The position numbers and the translations under genes are program-made. A stretch of DNA of 64,000 nt, taken from assembly GCF_006124995.1 (NCBI RefSeq), contig NZ_QEWN01000008.1, forward strand, positions 1-64,000, in the 5' to 3' direction. This DNA is from Vibrio sp. Hep-1b-8 (GTDB taxonomy: Bacteria > Pseudomonadota > Gammaproteobacteria > Enterobacterales > Vibrionaceae). Numbering within the stretch: the stretch's first letter is position 1; each line of letters begins with the position of its first letter. A model generated the notes under the pieces. The model saw only the letters and a program-made list of their open reading frames with translations. It had not been told where the DNA came from and made no database searches. This document shows positions 1-8,325 of this stretch, one piece after another.

Positions 1-126
1 GCTGAGGAGTCAGTGTAATTTTCATGGTTCGTAGCATGATCCTGATTCTAAATAAAATCAAGCATTTTCAATGATCAGGGGTATATTCACGTTGGAACAA
101 AGAATCTCCGGGTACACGTAGGCCTA
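1..126 (-). mobile_element. End of a probable IS630-family insertion sequence with the first codons of its transposase
   Basis: On the minus strand an open frame starts at an ATG at 37-35 and leaves the window; it reads MLRTMKITLTPQ. Starts of the form MKIxLTPQ followed by helix-turn-helix sequence are, as I remember, typical of IS630-family transposases. To the right lie about 90 bases of non-coding DNA, and then an hsdR frame begins abruptly in mid-domain. The junction contains CTAG at 124-127; IS630 is known to insert at CTAG and duplicate TA. Only 12 transposase residues are visible and the terminal repeat cannot be compared with the other end, so the family call is tentative and the boundary approximate. 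Confidence 0.4.
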
Positions 127-131
127 GAATT

Positions 132-1820
132 TTGTTTTTAGCCGATCGCAATATTTTGGCGGATCAAGCCATTAACACTTTCAATCCATACGAAAAAGAT
201 CTAATCAAAATAAACGGTGAGGAGGTACGCAAGCGGGGTGGAGTCGTGCCAACTAATGCGCATATCTTTTTTGCTATCTACCAAGCCATTGCTGAGCGTG
301 AAAGTATTGAAGGCTACTACAAAGCGTATCCAAGTGATTTTTTCGACCTTGTAATGATTGACGAGTGTCACCGTGGCAGTGCTAATGAGACAGGCTCTTG
401 GCGAGCCATACTCGATCATTTTGGCAGTGCGGTACATGTCGGCCTAACAGCTACACCAAAACGTGAAGCTAATGTGGATACCTACGACTACTTTGGTACA
501 CCAGCATTTGAATACTCATTAAAAGATGGCATCAACGATGGTTTCTTAACACCATATCGTGTTAAGCGGGTACGTACCAACTTAGACGAGCTGGTGCTAA
601 CCAAAGATGACCAAGTAATCGAAGGTGAATCAGGGCAAGACGTCTATCAGGTTGAAGATTACGACAAAAAAATCATCGTGGATGATCGTACCGAACTGGT
701 CGCAAAAGCCATTTTGGACAATATCAATCCACTAGAAAAAACCATCGTATTTTGCGAAAACCAAAATCATGCACTGACCATGCGTGACATGATCAACAAA
801 CACAAAAAAGTGAAAGACCCGCACTATTGTGTGCGCGTGACCAGTGATGAGGGCAAAGTCGGCCGCGAGCTACTGGAAAAATTCCAAGATAACGACAAAG
901 ACATTCCCACTATCATTACCTCCTCGCAAATGTTAACCACCGGGGTAGATGCCCGCAATGTGCGTAACGTAGTGTTGGATAGAACCGTCGGCTCAATGGT
1001 GGAGTTTAAACAAATAGTCGGTCGCGGTACCCGTGTTTTTGATGGAAAAGACTATTTCACCATTGTCGATTTTCGCGGTGCAACCAATAAGTTTTATGAC
1101 AAAGATTGGGATGGCGAGCCTGAAGCACCAGAGCCCGGTGGCACAGGGGAGCCCAAACCACCGCCATACACACCAGAACCACCCGGAGGAACAGATGGCC
1201 CAGAGCCTGAACCGGGTGAGACAAAACCTCGGTTGAAAGTAAAGCTCGGCAAACACCGGGAACTGAAGGTCATTGACGTTGAAACTCGTTATATCGATGA
1301 AAACGGCAAACCTCTCACTGTGCAAGAATTTGTTGAGCGCTTGATCACACAATTACCAGGGTTGTTTAAATCGGTTGAGGAATTGCGGCAGATTTGGTCA
1401 GACCCAGATGAGCGCGAAACCTTGCTCGGTAAACTTGTACAAGCAGGTTTTGATAAAGAACAACTCGCCACGCTACGACGCATGTTTGAAGCAGAAGAGT
1501 GCGATATCTTCGATCTGCTGGCTTTTTTAGCCTTTGAACAGCCCATGGCAACCCGCAAAGCTCGTGCCAATCAAGTACGCACTAACAGCACCTTCTTTAA
1601 TCAGTACCAACAAGAAAAGGCACAGCAGTTTTTGCACTTTGTGCTCAATCGTTATGAGCAAACTGGCAGCTCGGAGTTATCACGCGAGCGCTTGCCTGCT
1701 CTCATCGAGCTATCAGGCTTGGGTACAGTGAAAGACGCTTCAACAGCATTCGGTGGAAAACCAGCCTATTTGCTGGCGGCTTTTAAGCAATTACAACAAC
1801 AGCTTTATCACGTGAATTGA
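132..1820 (+). pseudogene. hsdR: Type I restriction enzyme R subunit (HsdR), N-terminal part missing
   Basis: This is the DNA-translocating subunit of a type I restriction-modification system, but it starts in mid-domain. The first recognisable stretch, RILFLADRN, normally follows the Walker A strand of the first RecA-like domain. The nuclease domain and the GxGKT loop that should precede it are absent, and an in-frame stop lies at 72-74. Remaining motifs, counted from a TTG at 132, are DECH (residues 77-80), TATPKR (106-111), TGVDARNV (about 278) and QIVGRGTR (294-301). A Pro/Glu/Gly-rich linker (about 330-370) and a helical C-terminal domain follow. The 562-residue remnant cannot be a working restriction motor. 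The next gene starts one base after its stop. The break is probably caused by the adjacent insertion sequence, with the 5' part of the gene outside the window. Confidence 0.85.
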
Positions 1821-1821
1821 A

Positions 1822-3801
1822 ATGGAATTAACACTCGCACCTAACCTGCTGTACGACCAGCCGCAGACTCTACATATCAACAAGGTAGCGACCTTGATTG
1901 GTGAAAATGGCAGCGGTAAATCCAGTATCTTGCAGTCAGTATTTGAAGAGCGGTTAAACAAGCGCGCACATCTCCACCTTAATGTGGTGTGCTTCTCTTC
2001 AGGACAGAATGAAAACTACTCTGAAAAGTTTGGTATTTACTTAAAACGTGAACGTAAAGCGGGTAGAGGTTTGGGTTTAGAGTGCCTTTACTTTGACAAG
2101 CCCTGGTCAAAATTACTCATTTTCCTCGCAACGGCGACTAAGCGTAGTGGCAAAGTTCGTTCATTTTTGCGCGAACGAGGCTATGTTACTGAATCAACAC
2201 TTGAAGGTGATGACCAAACTACGTGCTTAAAATGCGCATTCAAAGTCGATAAAAACTACGTCAATCGAGTTCAGGATGCCCTGAAGCGCGAAGAAAATGG
2301 CGAAGTTGATACATTACGAAACACGCCTTACTTCCGTTCGTTAGACAGCTTCATCAGCACCTTTCACTCTAGAGACTATGAGTTTGAGCAACCGCTACGT
2401 AAGCGAACTATTGAAATACCAGCAAACCGACTGATCGATGTTTCGTTCGATTACCCAAGACAACCACAAACAGGTGAAGAGGGTATAGAGGCTGGTGAAG
2501 CCAATAATCAAGCTCAAAATACAGCGTTTGATCCTGAAGTGAGCTTTTTTACCCAAGCGGCAGACAATGATTACTTCATTGATAAAAAAGGCTATAAGCT
2601 CGTATTTAAAGGTGGGATAGAACTTGACCAACTGAGCGATGGTGAATACCAACTGCTCTTTCTATATGCGTTGATTGATCTTTTTGATTCACCGAATACC
2701 CTGTTTTTGTTGGATGAAGCAGACTCACATCTGCATTTCAAAAATGTTGAGCGGTTATGGGAAATACTTAAAAAAATTAATGGTTATGTACTTACAACAT
2801 CACACCTGTTGGATTCAATATCTCAGCTAGAAATAAATGATATTAATGTGGTAAGTAAAAGAGTTGTTTCTCCAGCAGCAAATAACATCGAACTTAATGA
2901 TCGCCTAAAGGCTTTGAGTAACATAAGCCAAATAAAATTCAAAGAATGTTCATTGTATAAAATAGTCGTTCTTGTCGATCATGAAAATGATTGGGATATT
3001 TTCAAATTACTTGTTCTTCGTAAGCTATCGACTAACGCATTTGATCGTGAACAGATCATTGATAGTTTTAAAAGTATACTACCCGTACGATTGAACTCTG
3101 GATGGAATAGTCACTCGGAGTCATTTGCAGAAAAGAAGATGAAATGGGTATCGACTTATGCAACATTTGTAGCTAACCAACCTGTCCAAACAACTAATGT
3201 TATCCTTATTTGTGATCGAGATAGTCTGCCATATCAAGATATTGGTACTGATAAATGCTCTCTTGCTGTTCAAGGTGTAGATCCTAACAAATATCAGATC
3301 AACAATTCAGCATTTGACACAACTGTCTTGGCTTGGCAACGCAGAGAGATTAAACACTACTTGTTGTCATACTCTGCTATGAACAAGTCTGATGTTGATA
3401 TGTTAAATACCATTTATTTTGGAGAAGCGTCTTGCCTTCGAGACGGGCAAAATGGCGACTATAAAATCACCATGGAGGATGGTTTGTGCTCTCTTTTAAG
3501 TGAAAAAGAACTAAGTAAATCAGAACAAAAACAAATGAATCCTGAACTTCTTCATGAGTTTAAGAAAGTCTATGGCGATGACGTAAAGCCCTTCAAGTTA
3601 GTTCCTTCATTTAATGAGTCTTTAGCCACGTTAGATTCATCATTGGTCAAGAAACTCGTGTCTAGTTACATCGAAAATACAGAAGCCCCCAAAGGGTTTA
3701 ACCTCGTTCTAGCAACTCAATATATTGAAAAAATGAAGCCCGCAGAAATCAGCGAAGACATCACCAAGATGTACCAGTTTATTAAAGAGAAATTACGATA
3801 A
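1822..3801 (+). CDS. OLD-like AAA ATPase with degenerate TOPRIM-like C-terminal part, embedded in the hsd operon
   Basis: A 659-residue protein with an ABC/SMC-type ATPase N-terminal half. It has Walker A GENGSGKS at residues 27-34, a signature-like LSDGEYQLLFL near 272, Walker B LFLLDEADSHLH near 293 and a switch histidine in TTSH near 322. The second half has VVLVDHENDWDIF near 388 and VILICDRDS near 461. These resemble the two acidic motifs of OLD-family TOPRIM nucleases, except that the usual VEG glutamate motif reads VDHEND. It lies between hsdR and hsdM, one base after the former and overlapping the latter by one base, so it is translated from the same message. R-linked ATP-binding ORFs (rlo genes) are known in Campylobacter hsd loci. 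Its function is unknown; an auxiliary anti-phage role is inferred from the setting. Confidence 0.75.
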   Translation: MELTLAPNLLYDQPQTLHINKVATLIGENGSGKSSILQSVFEERLNKRAHLHLNVVCFSSGQNENYSEKFGIYLKRERKAGRGLGLECLYFDKPWSKLLIFLATATKRSGKVRSFLRERGYVTESTLEGDDQTTCLKCAFKVDKNYVNRVQDALKREENGEVDTLRNTPYFRSLDSFISTFHSRDYEFEQPLRKRTIEIPANRLIDVSFDYPRQPQTGEEGIEAGEANNQAQNTAFDPEVSFFTQAADNDYFIDKKGYKLVFKGGIELDQLSDGEYQLLFLYALIDLFDSPNTLFLLDEADSHLHFKNVERLWEILKKINGYVLTTSHLLDSISQLEINDINVVSKRVVSPAANNIELNDRLKALSNISQIKFKECSLYKIVVLVDHENDWDIFKLLVLRKLSTNAFDREQIIDSFKSILPVRLNSGWNSHSESFAEKKMKWVSTYATFVANQPVQTTNVILICDRDSLPYQDIGTDKCSLAVQGVDPNKYQINNSAFDTTVLAWQRREIKHYLLSYSAMNKSDVDMLNTIYFGEASCLRDGQNGDYKITMEDGLCSLLSEKELSKSEQKQMNPELLHEFKKVYGDDVKPFKLVPSFNESLATLDSSLVKKLVSSYIENTEAPKGFNLVLATQYIEKMKPAEISEDITKMYQFIKEKLR

Positions 3802-5279
3802 TGTCATTACAACAAAAGATTGACCGAATTACAGACATACTGCGCCGCGACGATGGCATTAGTGGCGCTATGCACTATACCGAGCAAACCTCGTGGGTGT
3901 TGTTCTTAAAGTTTTTGGATGATTACGAGTCTGAAAAAGAAGATGAAGCGGTACTGTCTGGTAAAGACTATCAACCCGTCTTAGATGAAGAGCATCGTTG
4001 GTCAAATTGGGCCTGCCCGAAAAACGCCGATGGCAAGTTAGACATCAACAAAGTTCGCACGGGTGATGACTTAACCGATTACGTTAATAACGAGTTGTTT
4101 CCTTACTTAAAGAGCTTTGCCAATGCCGCTATTACGGGTTCAGACCCTAAATCCTTCGCCTATAAAATTGGTGCCATCTTCCAGTATTTAGACAACAAGG
4201 TTGCCTCGGGCCATACACTGCGTGAAGTGCTAGATATTGTCGATAGCCTTAACTTCCAGTCTGAAAATGACCTATTTGAGCTCTCGCTAGTCTATGAAGG
4301 TTTGTTGCAAAACATGGGGGATGCTGGTGGTTATGCGGGCGAGTTTTACACGCCGCGCCCCGTGGTACGCGCCATGATCAAGGCTATTGATCCACAAGCA
4401 GGGCAAACCATTTACGATGCAGCGGCTGGCTCGTGCGGATTCTTAGTCGAAGCCTTTGACCACTTAAAAGCCCAAAAGAGTGCGCTTTCTACCGAGCAAT
4501 GGGACTTTATCCAGCGCGATACTTTCTTTGGCTTTGAAAAAACCTCACTGGCTTATGTTATGGGTATGATGAACATGATTTTGCATGGTATCGAGTCACC
4601 CAATTTATTCCGTGGTAATACCCTGACTCAGAATATCCGCGACATTCAGGAAAAAGACCGTTATGACATTATTCTGGCTAACCCGCCATTTGGTGGTAAA
4701 GAGAAGTCGCAAATTCAGCAAAACTTCCCCATCCAGAGTAACGCAACTGAATTGCTGTTTTTACAGCACTTTATGAAAACCCTGAAAAGTGGCGGCAAGG
4801 CAGCCATTGTAGTGCCAGAAGGCGTACTCTTCCAAACCAACAGCGCGTTTAAACAAGTCAAACAGGAACTGCTGGAAAACTTTAACCTGCACACCATTCT
4901 AAGCCTGCCTGCTGGGGTATTTTTGCCATATTCGGGTGTTAAAACCAACGTGCTGTTTTTTGTGCGTAGTGGCGGCACTAGCGATGTCTGGTATTACGAA
5001 TGTGAGCCGGAGCAAAAACTCACCAAAAATAAACCGATCACCGACGAGCACCTAAAAGAGTTTGTTGAACTGTATAGCAGACGCGAAACTACCGAACGTT
5101 CCTGGACAGTTTCAGCCAGTAAATTGGCTGAAGACTATGACCTATCTGCGAAAAACCCAGCCAAACAGAAAGATGCCGAGCATTTAGCGCCAAGCGATAT
5201 TCTCAAACAGATCCGCACCAAAGAGAAACTGGTGTCTGGCCTGTTGGATGAAATTGAAGACCTGTTGGCGGAGAAATGA
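3801..5279 (+). CDS. hsdM: Type I restriction-modification DNA methyltransferase subunit HsdM
   Basis: The modification subunit, which with HsdS makes the N6-adenine methyltransferase. The helical HsdM N-terminal domain begins at residue 1 (QQKIDRITDILRRDDGI). The S-adenosylmethionine-binding motif I reads DAAAGSCGFL near residue 206, a variant of the common DPAxGTGGFL, and the catalytic NPPFGG begins at residue 294. At 492 residues it has the usual family length and shows no frame damage. The start overlaps the stop of the ATPase gene (TAATG), and the end overlaps hsdS by four bases (ATGA), indicating translational coupling. The cysteine in motif I is unusual, but the rest of the fold is typical. 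Confidence 0.93.
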   Translation: MSLQQKIDRITDILRRDDGISGAMHYTEQTSWVLFLKFLDDYESEKEDEAVLSGKDYQPVLDEEHRWSNWACPKNADGKLDINKVRTGDDLTDYVNNELFPYLKSFANAAITGSDPKSFAYKIGAIFQYLDNKVASGHTLREVLDIVDSLNFQSENDLFELSLVYEGLLQNMGDAGGYAGEFYTPRPVVRAMIKAIDPQAGQTIYDAAAGSCGFLVEAFDHLKAQKSALSTEQWDFIQRDTFFGFEKTSLAYVMGMMNMILHGIESPNLFRGNTLTQNIRDIQEKDRYDIILANPPFGGKEKSQIQQNFPIQSNATELLFLQHFMKTLKSGGKAAIVVPEGVLFQTNSAFKQVKQELLENFNLHTILSLPAGVFLPYSGVKTNVLFFVRSGGTSDVWYYECEPEQKLTKNKPITDEHLKEFVELYSRRETTERSWTVSASKLAEDYDLSAKNPAKQKDAEHLAPSDILKQIRTKEKLVSGLLDEIEDLLAEK

Positions 5280-6502
5280 GCATGAAACAGGTTCAATACG
5301 CTTTGCCAGAGGCATGGTGCTGGAAATATCTCGATGATGTATCTGAAAAAATTACTGATGGAACTCACCATAGCCCCAAGGTTCAGCACTCAGAATGGGA
5401 GCCCGGTAGATTCAAATACATTACATCAAAGAATATTAAAAATAATGGCATGAAACTGGATGACATCTCATACATAGATCAAGATATTCATGATGAAATT
5501 TACGCAAGGTGCGCTCCTGAGCTTGAAGATCAGTTGTTAACAAAAGATGGAGCGATGACTGGTACGTGCTGCCTAAATGAATTAGATGAGCCATTTTCAT
5601 TACTATCGAGTGTTGCGCTAATAAAGCAAAATCGCTCATTAATACTACCTAAATACTTGAATTATTATCTCCAATCTCATGTTGGACAGAGCTTCCTTCT
5701 GGGAGATATTTCTGGGGCAGCAATCACTCGAACAAATATAAAAAAACTAAAGAGCACACCAGTTCCGTTAGCGCCATATTCAGAACAAAAACACATTGTC
5801 GAAAAACTCGATGCACTGCTCACCCGCATCGACACCGCCATCAAGCATTTGCAGGAAAGTGTCACATTGGCAGATGCGCTACTAAAAAGTTCACTAAGCT
5901 CCATGCTTACAAAGCAAGAGCATTGGGATAAGGTTAGACTGAATGATGTTTGCCAAATCACTTCAAAATTGTGTGATCCTAGAGAGGAAGAATATTTAGA
6001 TATGTTCCATATTGGTGGAGCAAACATTACGTCGTTTAGTGGTGAACTGATAGGACTCAAAACAGCTAGGGAAGAAAAGCTTATTTCAGGTAAGTTTCCT
6101 TTTGATAACAGTATGGTTTTGTACAGTAAAATACGACCGTATCTGATGAAAGTCGCTAGGCCATCGATATCTGGTATCTGTAGTGCAGACATTTATCCTT
6201 TAAAACCAGACAACCAAAAGATGAACAGAGATTTTTTATTTTATCTACTGTTGTCTGATCTGTTTACTCAATATGCAATTGAAGGTTCCAGTCGAGCTGG
6301 AATGCCAAAGGTCAACCGCAACCATTTATTCAACTTTGAATTCTTCTTGCCCCCGATTGATGAACAAAAATCCATATGTGAATCTCTGGATGCCTTAGTT
6401 GAAAAGACCAATGAAGTGAGTAAAGAGTTGACTGACAAATTATCTTATTTAGCAGGCCTGAAGGCTTCAATTCTCGATTCCGCCTTTAAAGGCGAGCTCT
6501 AA
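5276..6502 (+). CDS. hsdS: Type I restriction-modification specificity subunit HsdS
   Basis: The DNA-recognition subunit of the type I enzyme, 408 residues. It shows the usual two-fold layout: a target-recognition domain at residues 1-165, a central conserved helix region containing SEQKHIVEKLDALLTRID (about 166-200), a second recognition domain (about 215-365), and a distal conserved helix ending in ILDSAFKGEL. Both conserved regions are intact, so a bipartite target is expected; its sequence cannot be read from the protein. The ATG overlaps the hsdM stop by four bases. With HsdM it should still methylate DNA even though HsdR is broken. Confidence 0.92.
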   Translation: MSMKQVQYALPEAWCWKYLDDVSEKITDGTHHSPKVQHSEWEPGRFKYITSKNIKNNGMKLDDISYIDQDIHDEIYARCAPELEDQLLTKDGAMTGTCCLNELDEPFSLLSSVALIKQNRSLILPKYLNYYLQSHVGQSFLLGDISGAAITRTNIKKLKSTPVPLAPYSEQKHIVEKLDALLTRIDTAIKHLQESVTLADALLKSSLSSMLTKQEHWDKVRLNDVCQITSKLCDPREEEYLDMFHIGGANITSFSGELIGLKTAREEKLISGKFPFDNSMVLYSKIRPYLMKVARPSISGICSADIYPLKPDNQKMNRDFLFYLLLSDLFTQYAIEGSSRAGMPKVNRNHLFNFEFFLPPIDEQKSICESLDALVEKTNEVSKELTDKLSYLAGLKASILDSAFKGEL

Positions 6503-6511
6503 GGAGGGAGT

Positions 6512-6709
6512 AAGGCACTCGATACTACAGCTTTTGAACAAATAGAGTTCGGAGAAGCTAGCAGCAAGCTTGAAGAATTGCTCTCGCACTCAAAGGCGGT
6601 TCTGATAGGTGCAGGTGCGAGCTTTTATGCTCGCCCTTCCATTAAAGAGTCAGCTAACAGACGTGCGCTAGAAAGGGAAAGCTCTCTGCTGATTCAAACT
6701 CGGTGTTGA
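6512..6709 (+). pseudogene. Remnant of an unknown gene with a GAGAS motif, start codon lost
   Basis: Directly after hsdS there is a strong Shine-Dalgarno sequence AAGGAGG (6501-6507), but the codon where a start is expected, 6512-6514, is AAG. From there the frame runs 65 codons to TGA (KALDTTAFEQIEFGEAS...), including KAVLIGAGASFYARPS. The sequence IGAGAS resembles the nucleotide-binding start of SIR2-like and related defence proteins, but too little remains to assign a family. I infer that a fifth operon gene was lost by a start mutation plus a 3' deletion. The alternative is an untranslated 3' tail. Confidence 0.45.
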
Positions 6710-7177
6710 CTGCATACACACTTCTTTTTCAGGTGCAAATCAGAGCAGCTATAGACCTCTGATCTGCTCTGGCTTTTCTCGAGATCGCAAGTCCTTTGAC
6801 ATCTCGAATTAATGATGATTTCAGGTTCTCAAGCTCGGCCCCTTGGTTGCTTGTGATTTATATATATTAAGTGAGTATTAATTCAAACCAATGGTATTGC
6901 GTTGATCTTTAGTTGGTTTTTTACTCTAACCAATAATTGTCCAACAATGAGCTAGCTTCCGTATGCCCATTTATTGATCCCGTCAAAAAAACAAATGGGC
7001 AAATAGGCGAATTTTCCTCAATTGTCGATTATGTGACCTTTTGCCTAGGGGTTGTCCGTTGAGTTTGTTGATAACAGATCAATTGCTTATGCTTGCGAGC
7101 ATGTCGAACGTTACTTCAAATTAGTAAGCATCATGTTTAATAAAGCCGTTGTTTACACAAAAGGATTGAACTTGACA
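6710..7177. other. Intergenic region at the right side of the hsd locus
   Basis: 468 bases with no convincing gene. It is AT-rich and contains the inverted repeat described separately (6964-7001). A frame continuous with the downstream phosphatase could be opened at 7052, but it would precede the signal peptide, so it is left out. The right edge of the accessory locus probably lies here. No tRNA or integrase-type attachment site was recognised. Confidence 0.5.
6964..7001. repeat. Inverted repeat TGCCCATTT...AAATGGGCA
   Basis: Perfect 9-base arms at 6964-6972 and 6993-7001 are separated by 20 bases that include an A-run. It could be a weak terminator for the hsd operon, an operator, or the footprint of a mobile element. 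It has no clear T-tract directly after the second arm, which argues against a standard terminator. Confidence 0.5.
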
Positions 7178-8011
7178 ATGAAAAAACTAATGAAAAACAT
7201 TACTACCGTTAGTATAGCTACCTTAGCGGCTCTACTTCCAAATCTATCTTCCGCTGCCGAAACGACTAATGAAAATAACTTACTAGGCTATGCTGTTGCT
7301 TGGAAACAAACAGCAGCAGAATATCGAGCACTCTATTATCAAGGGTTCAATGTGGCGAAAATGCACATTGATAAAGCACTTTCGGAACACAAAAAAGGAG
7401 ACAAACCTTTAGCTATCGTGACAGATCTTGATGATACTCTGGTACTTCCTCTTGAATATTGGGGACACTTAATAAAACACAACAAGGATTTCTTCGAAGA
7501 TCCAATTTGGGATGAATGGGTTCCAACTAATGGTATGATCCCATCGTTTGGAGCAAGTGATTTTCTTGAATATGTGAATAGCAAAAATGTCGATATTTTC
7601 TATGTCACTTCACGCAATCAAGGAGCTCCGACATGGGAGCTAGCCAAACAAAATATTCTGGCAATGGGATTCCCTTTGAAAGACGACTCTCATCTGACTG
7701 TACTCATGGACACATCCAACAAAGAAACGCGTCAGAAAGAAATTTTAAAAGACTATAACGTCATTGTCTTTCTTGGCGATAACTTGAATGACTTTAAGCG
7801 TAAATACTACATCAAAGGTGATGTAGATGGTCGTATAGCTAAAATGGAACAAGATAAAGAGCTATACGGTAGCAAGTACATTCTTTTTCCTAATCCAACC
7901 GATGGTCATTGGATCGCAGCTATTTTTGGTGATTCAGAGCCACCTCAGAGTAAAGAAAACCGAGAAGTCCTCATTAACGCCGCTACAAAATCTGCTTGGG
8001 ACGGCAACTAA
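7178..8011 (+). CDS. 5'-nucleotidase / acid phosphatase of the lipoprotein e(P4) family (HAD type)
   Basis: A secreted phosphatase that dephosphorylates nucleotides or other phosphomonoesters in the periplasm. I place the start at ATG 7178 because MKKLMKNITTVSIATLAAL begins a clear signal peptide, cut near ...NLSSA|AE; a longer frame from 7052 would bury it. No lipobox cysteine is visible at the cleavage site, so the protein is probably soluble rather than a lipoprotein. HAD motif I is TDLDDT (Asp83 and Asp85 as the DxD pair), motif II is in FYVTSRN, and the acidic motif is GDNLNDF (200-206). The size, 277 residues, is usual for the family. It is flanked by its own terminator and seems to be a single-gene unit. 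Confidence 0.82.
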   Translation: MKKLMKNITTVSIATLAALLPNLSSAAETTNENNLLGYAVAWKQTAAEYRALYYQGFNVAKMHIDKALSEHKKGDKPLAIVTDLDDTLVLPLEYWGHLIKHNKDFFEDPIWDEWVPTNGMIPSFGASDFLEYVNSKNVDIFYVTSRNQGAPTWELAKQNILAMGFPLKDDSHLTVLMDTSNKETRQKEILKDYNVIVFLGDNLNDFKRKYYIKGDVDGRIAKMEQDKELYGSKYILFPNPTDGHWIAAIFGDSEPPQSKENREVLINAATKSAWDGN

Positions 8012-8032
8012 TTCTAAATGATACAACTAACA

Positions 8033-8056
8033 TTTAAGCCCCAAGTGGGGCTTAAA
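8033..8056 (+). terminator. Terminator-like hairpin after the P4 phosphatase gene
   Basis: Ten-base arms TTTAAGCCCC and GGGGCTTAAA flank an AAGT loop, 22 bases after the stop codon. The A/T flanks are part of the stem, and the following T-run is short. Confidence 0.7.
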
Positions 8057-8284
8057 TTGAAGGGTGCTTAAAATCTGGTGTCAGCCAAATTGGGTTCGCT
8101 ATGTTCCCCCTAATTATTGCTACACTTAAAGTAAGCAGCAACTGTAAACTCGTCAGTCAGTTGGCTAAACTCACCGATAGCCAATCTACTCATATAGCGA
8201 TGTCGCTCAAAGGGGCAGTGTCAGTTCGGAAATTTTTGCAGTTTCGGTATAGACCCCTTTATAAGTCTAACGATATAACAAAGA
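8057..8284. other. Intergenic stretch without recognised genes
   Basis: About 230 bases between two convergent genes. A plus-strand frame passes through it and into sulP, but it has no ribosome-binding site and no recognisable protein similarity. The motif GTGTCAG occurs twice (near 8078 and 8219), without a clear structure. I see nothing definite here. Confidence 0.4.
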
Positions 8285-8310
8285 AAAGGGCTTCCATTTG
8301 GAAGCCCTTT
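8285..8310 (-). terminator. Terminator of the sulP gene
   Basis: The 11-base arms AAAGGGCTTCC and GGAAGCCCTTT with an ATTT loop lie 15 bases beyond the minus-strand stop codon. The A-rich upstream flank gives a partial U-tract on the minus strand. Confidence 0.8.
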
Positions 8311-8325
8311 GCATATGTGAGCGGA

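Noticed and set aside
5677..6192. Minus-strand frame of 171 codons within hsdS
   Set aside because: Antisense shadow of a well-supported gene; no start signal.
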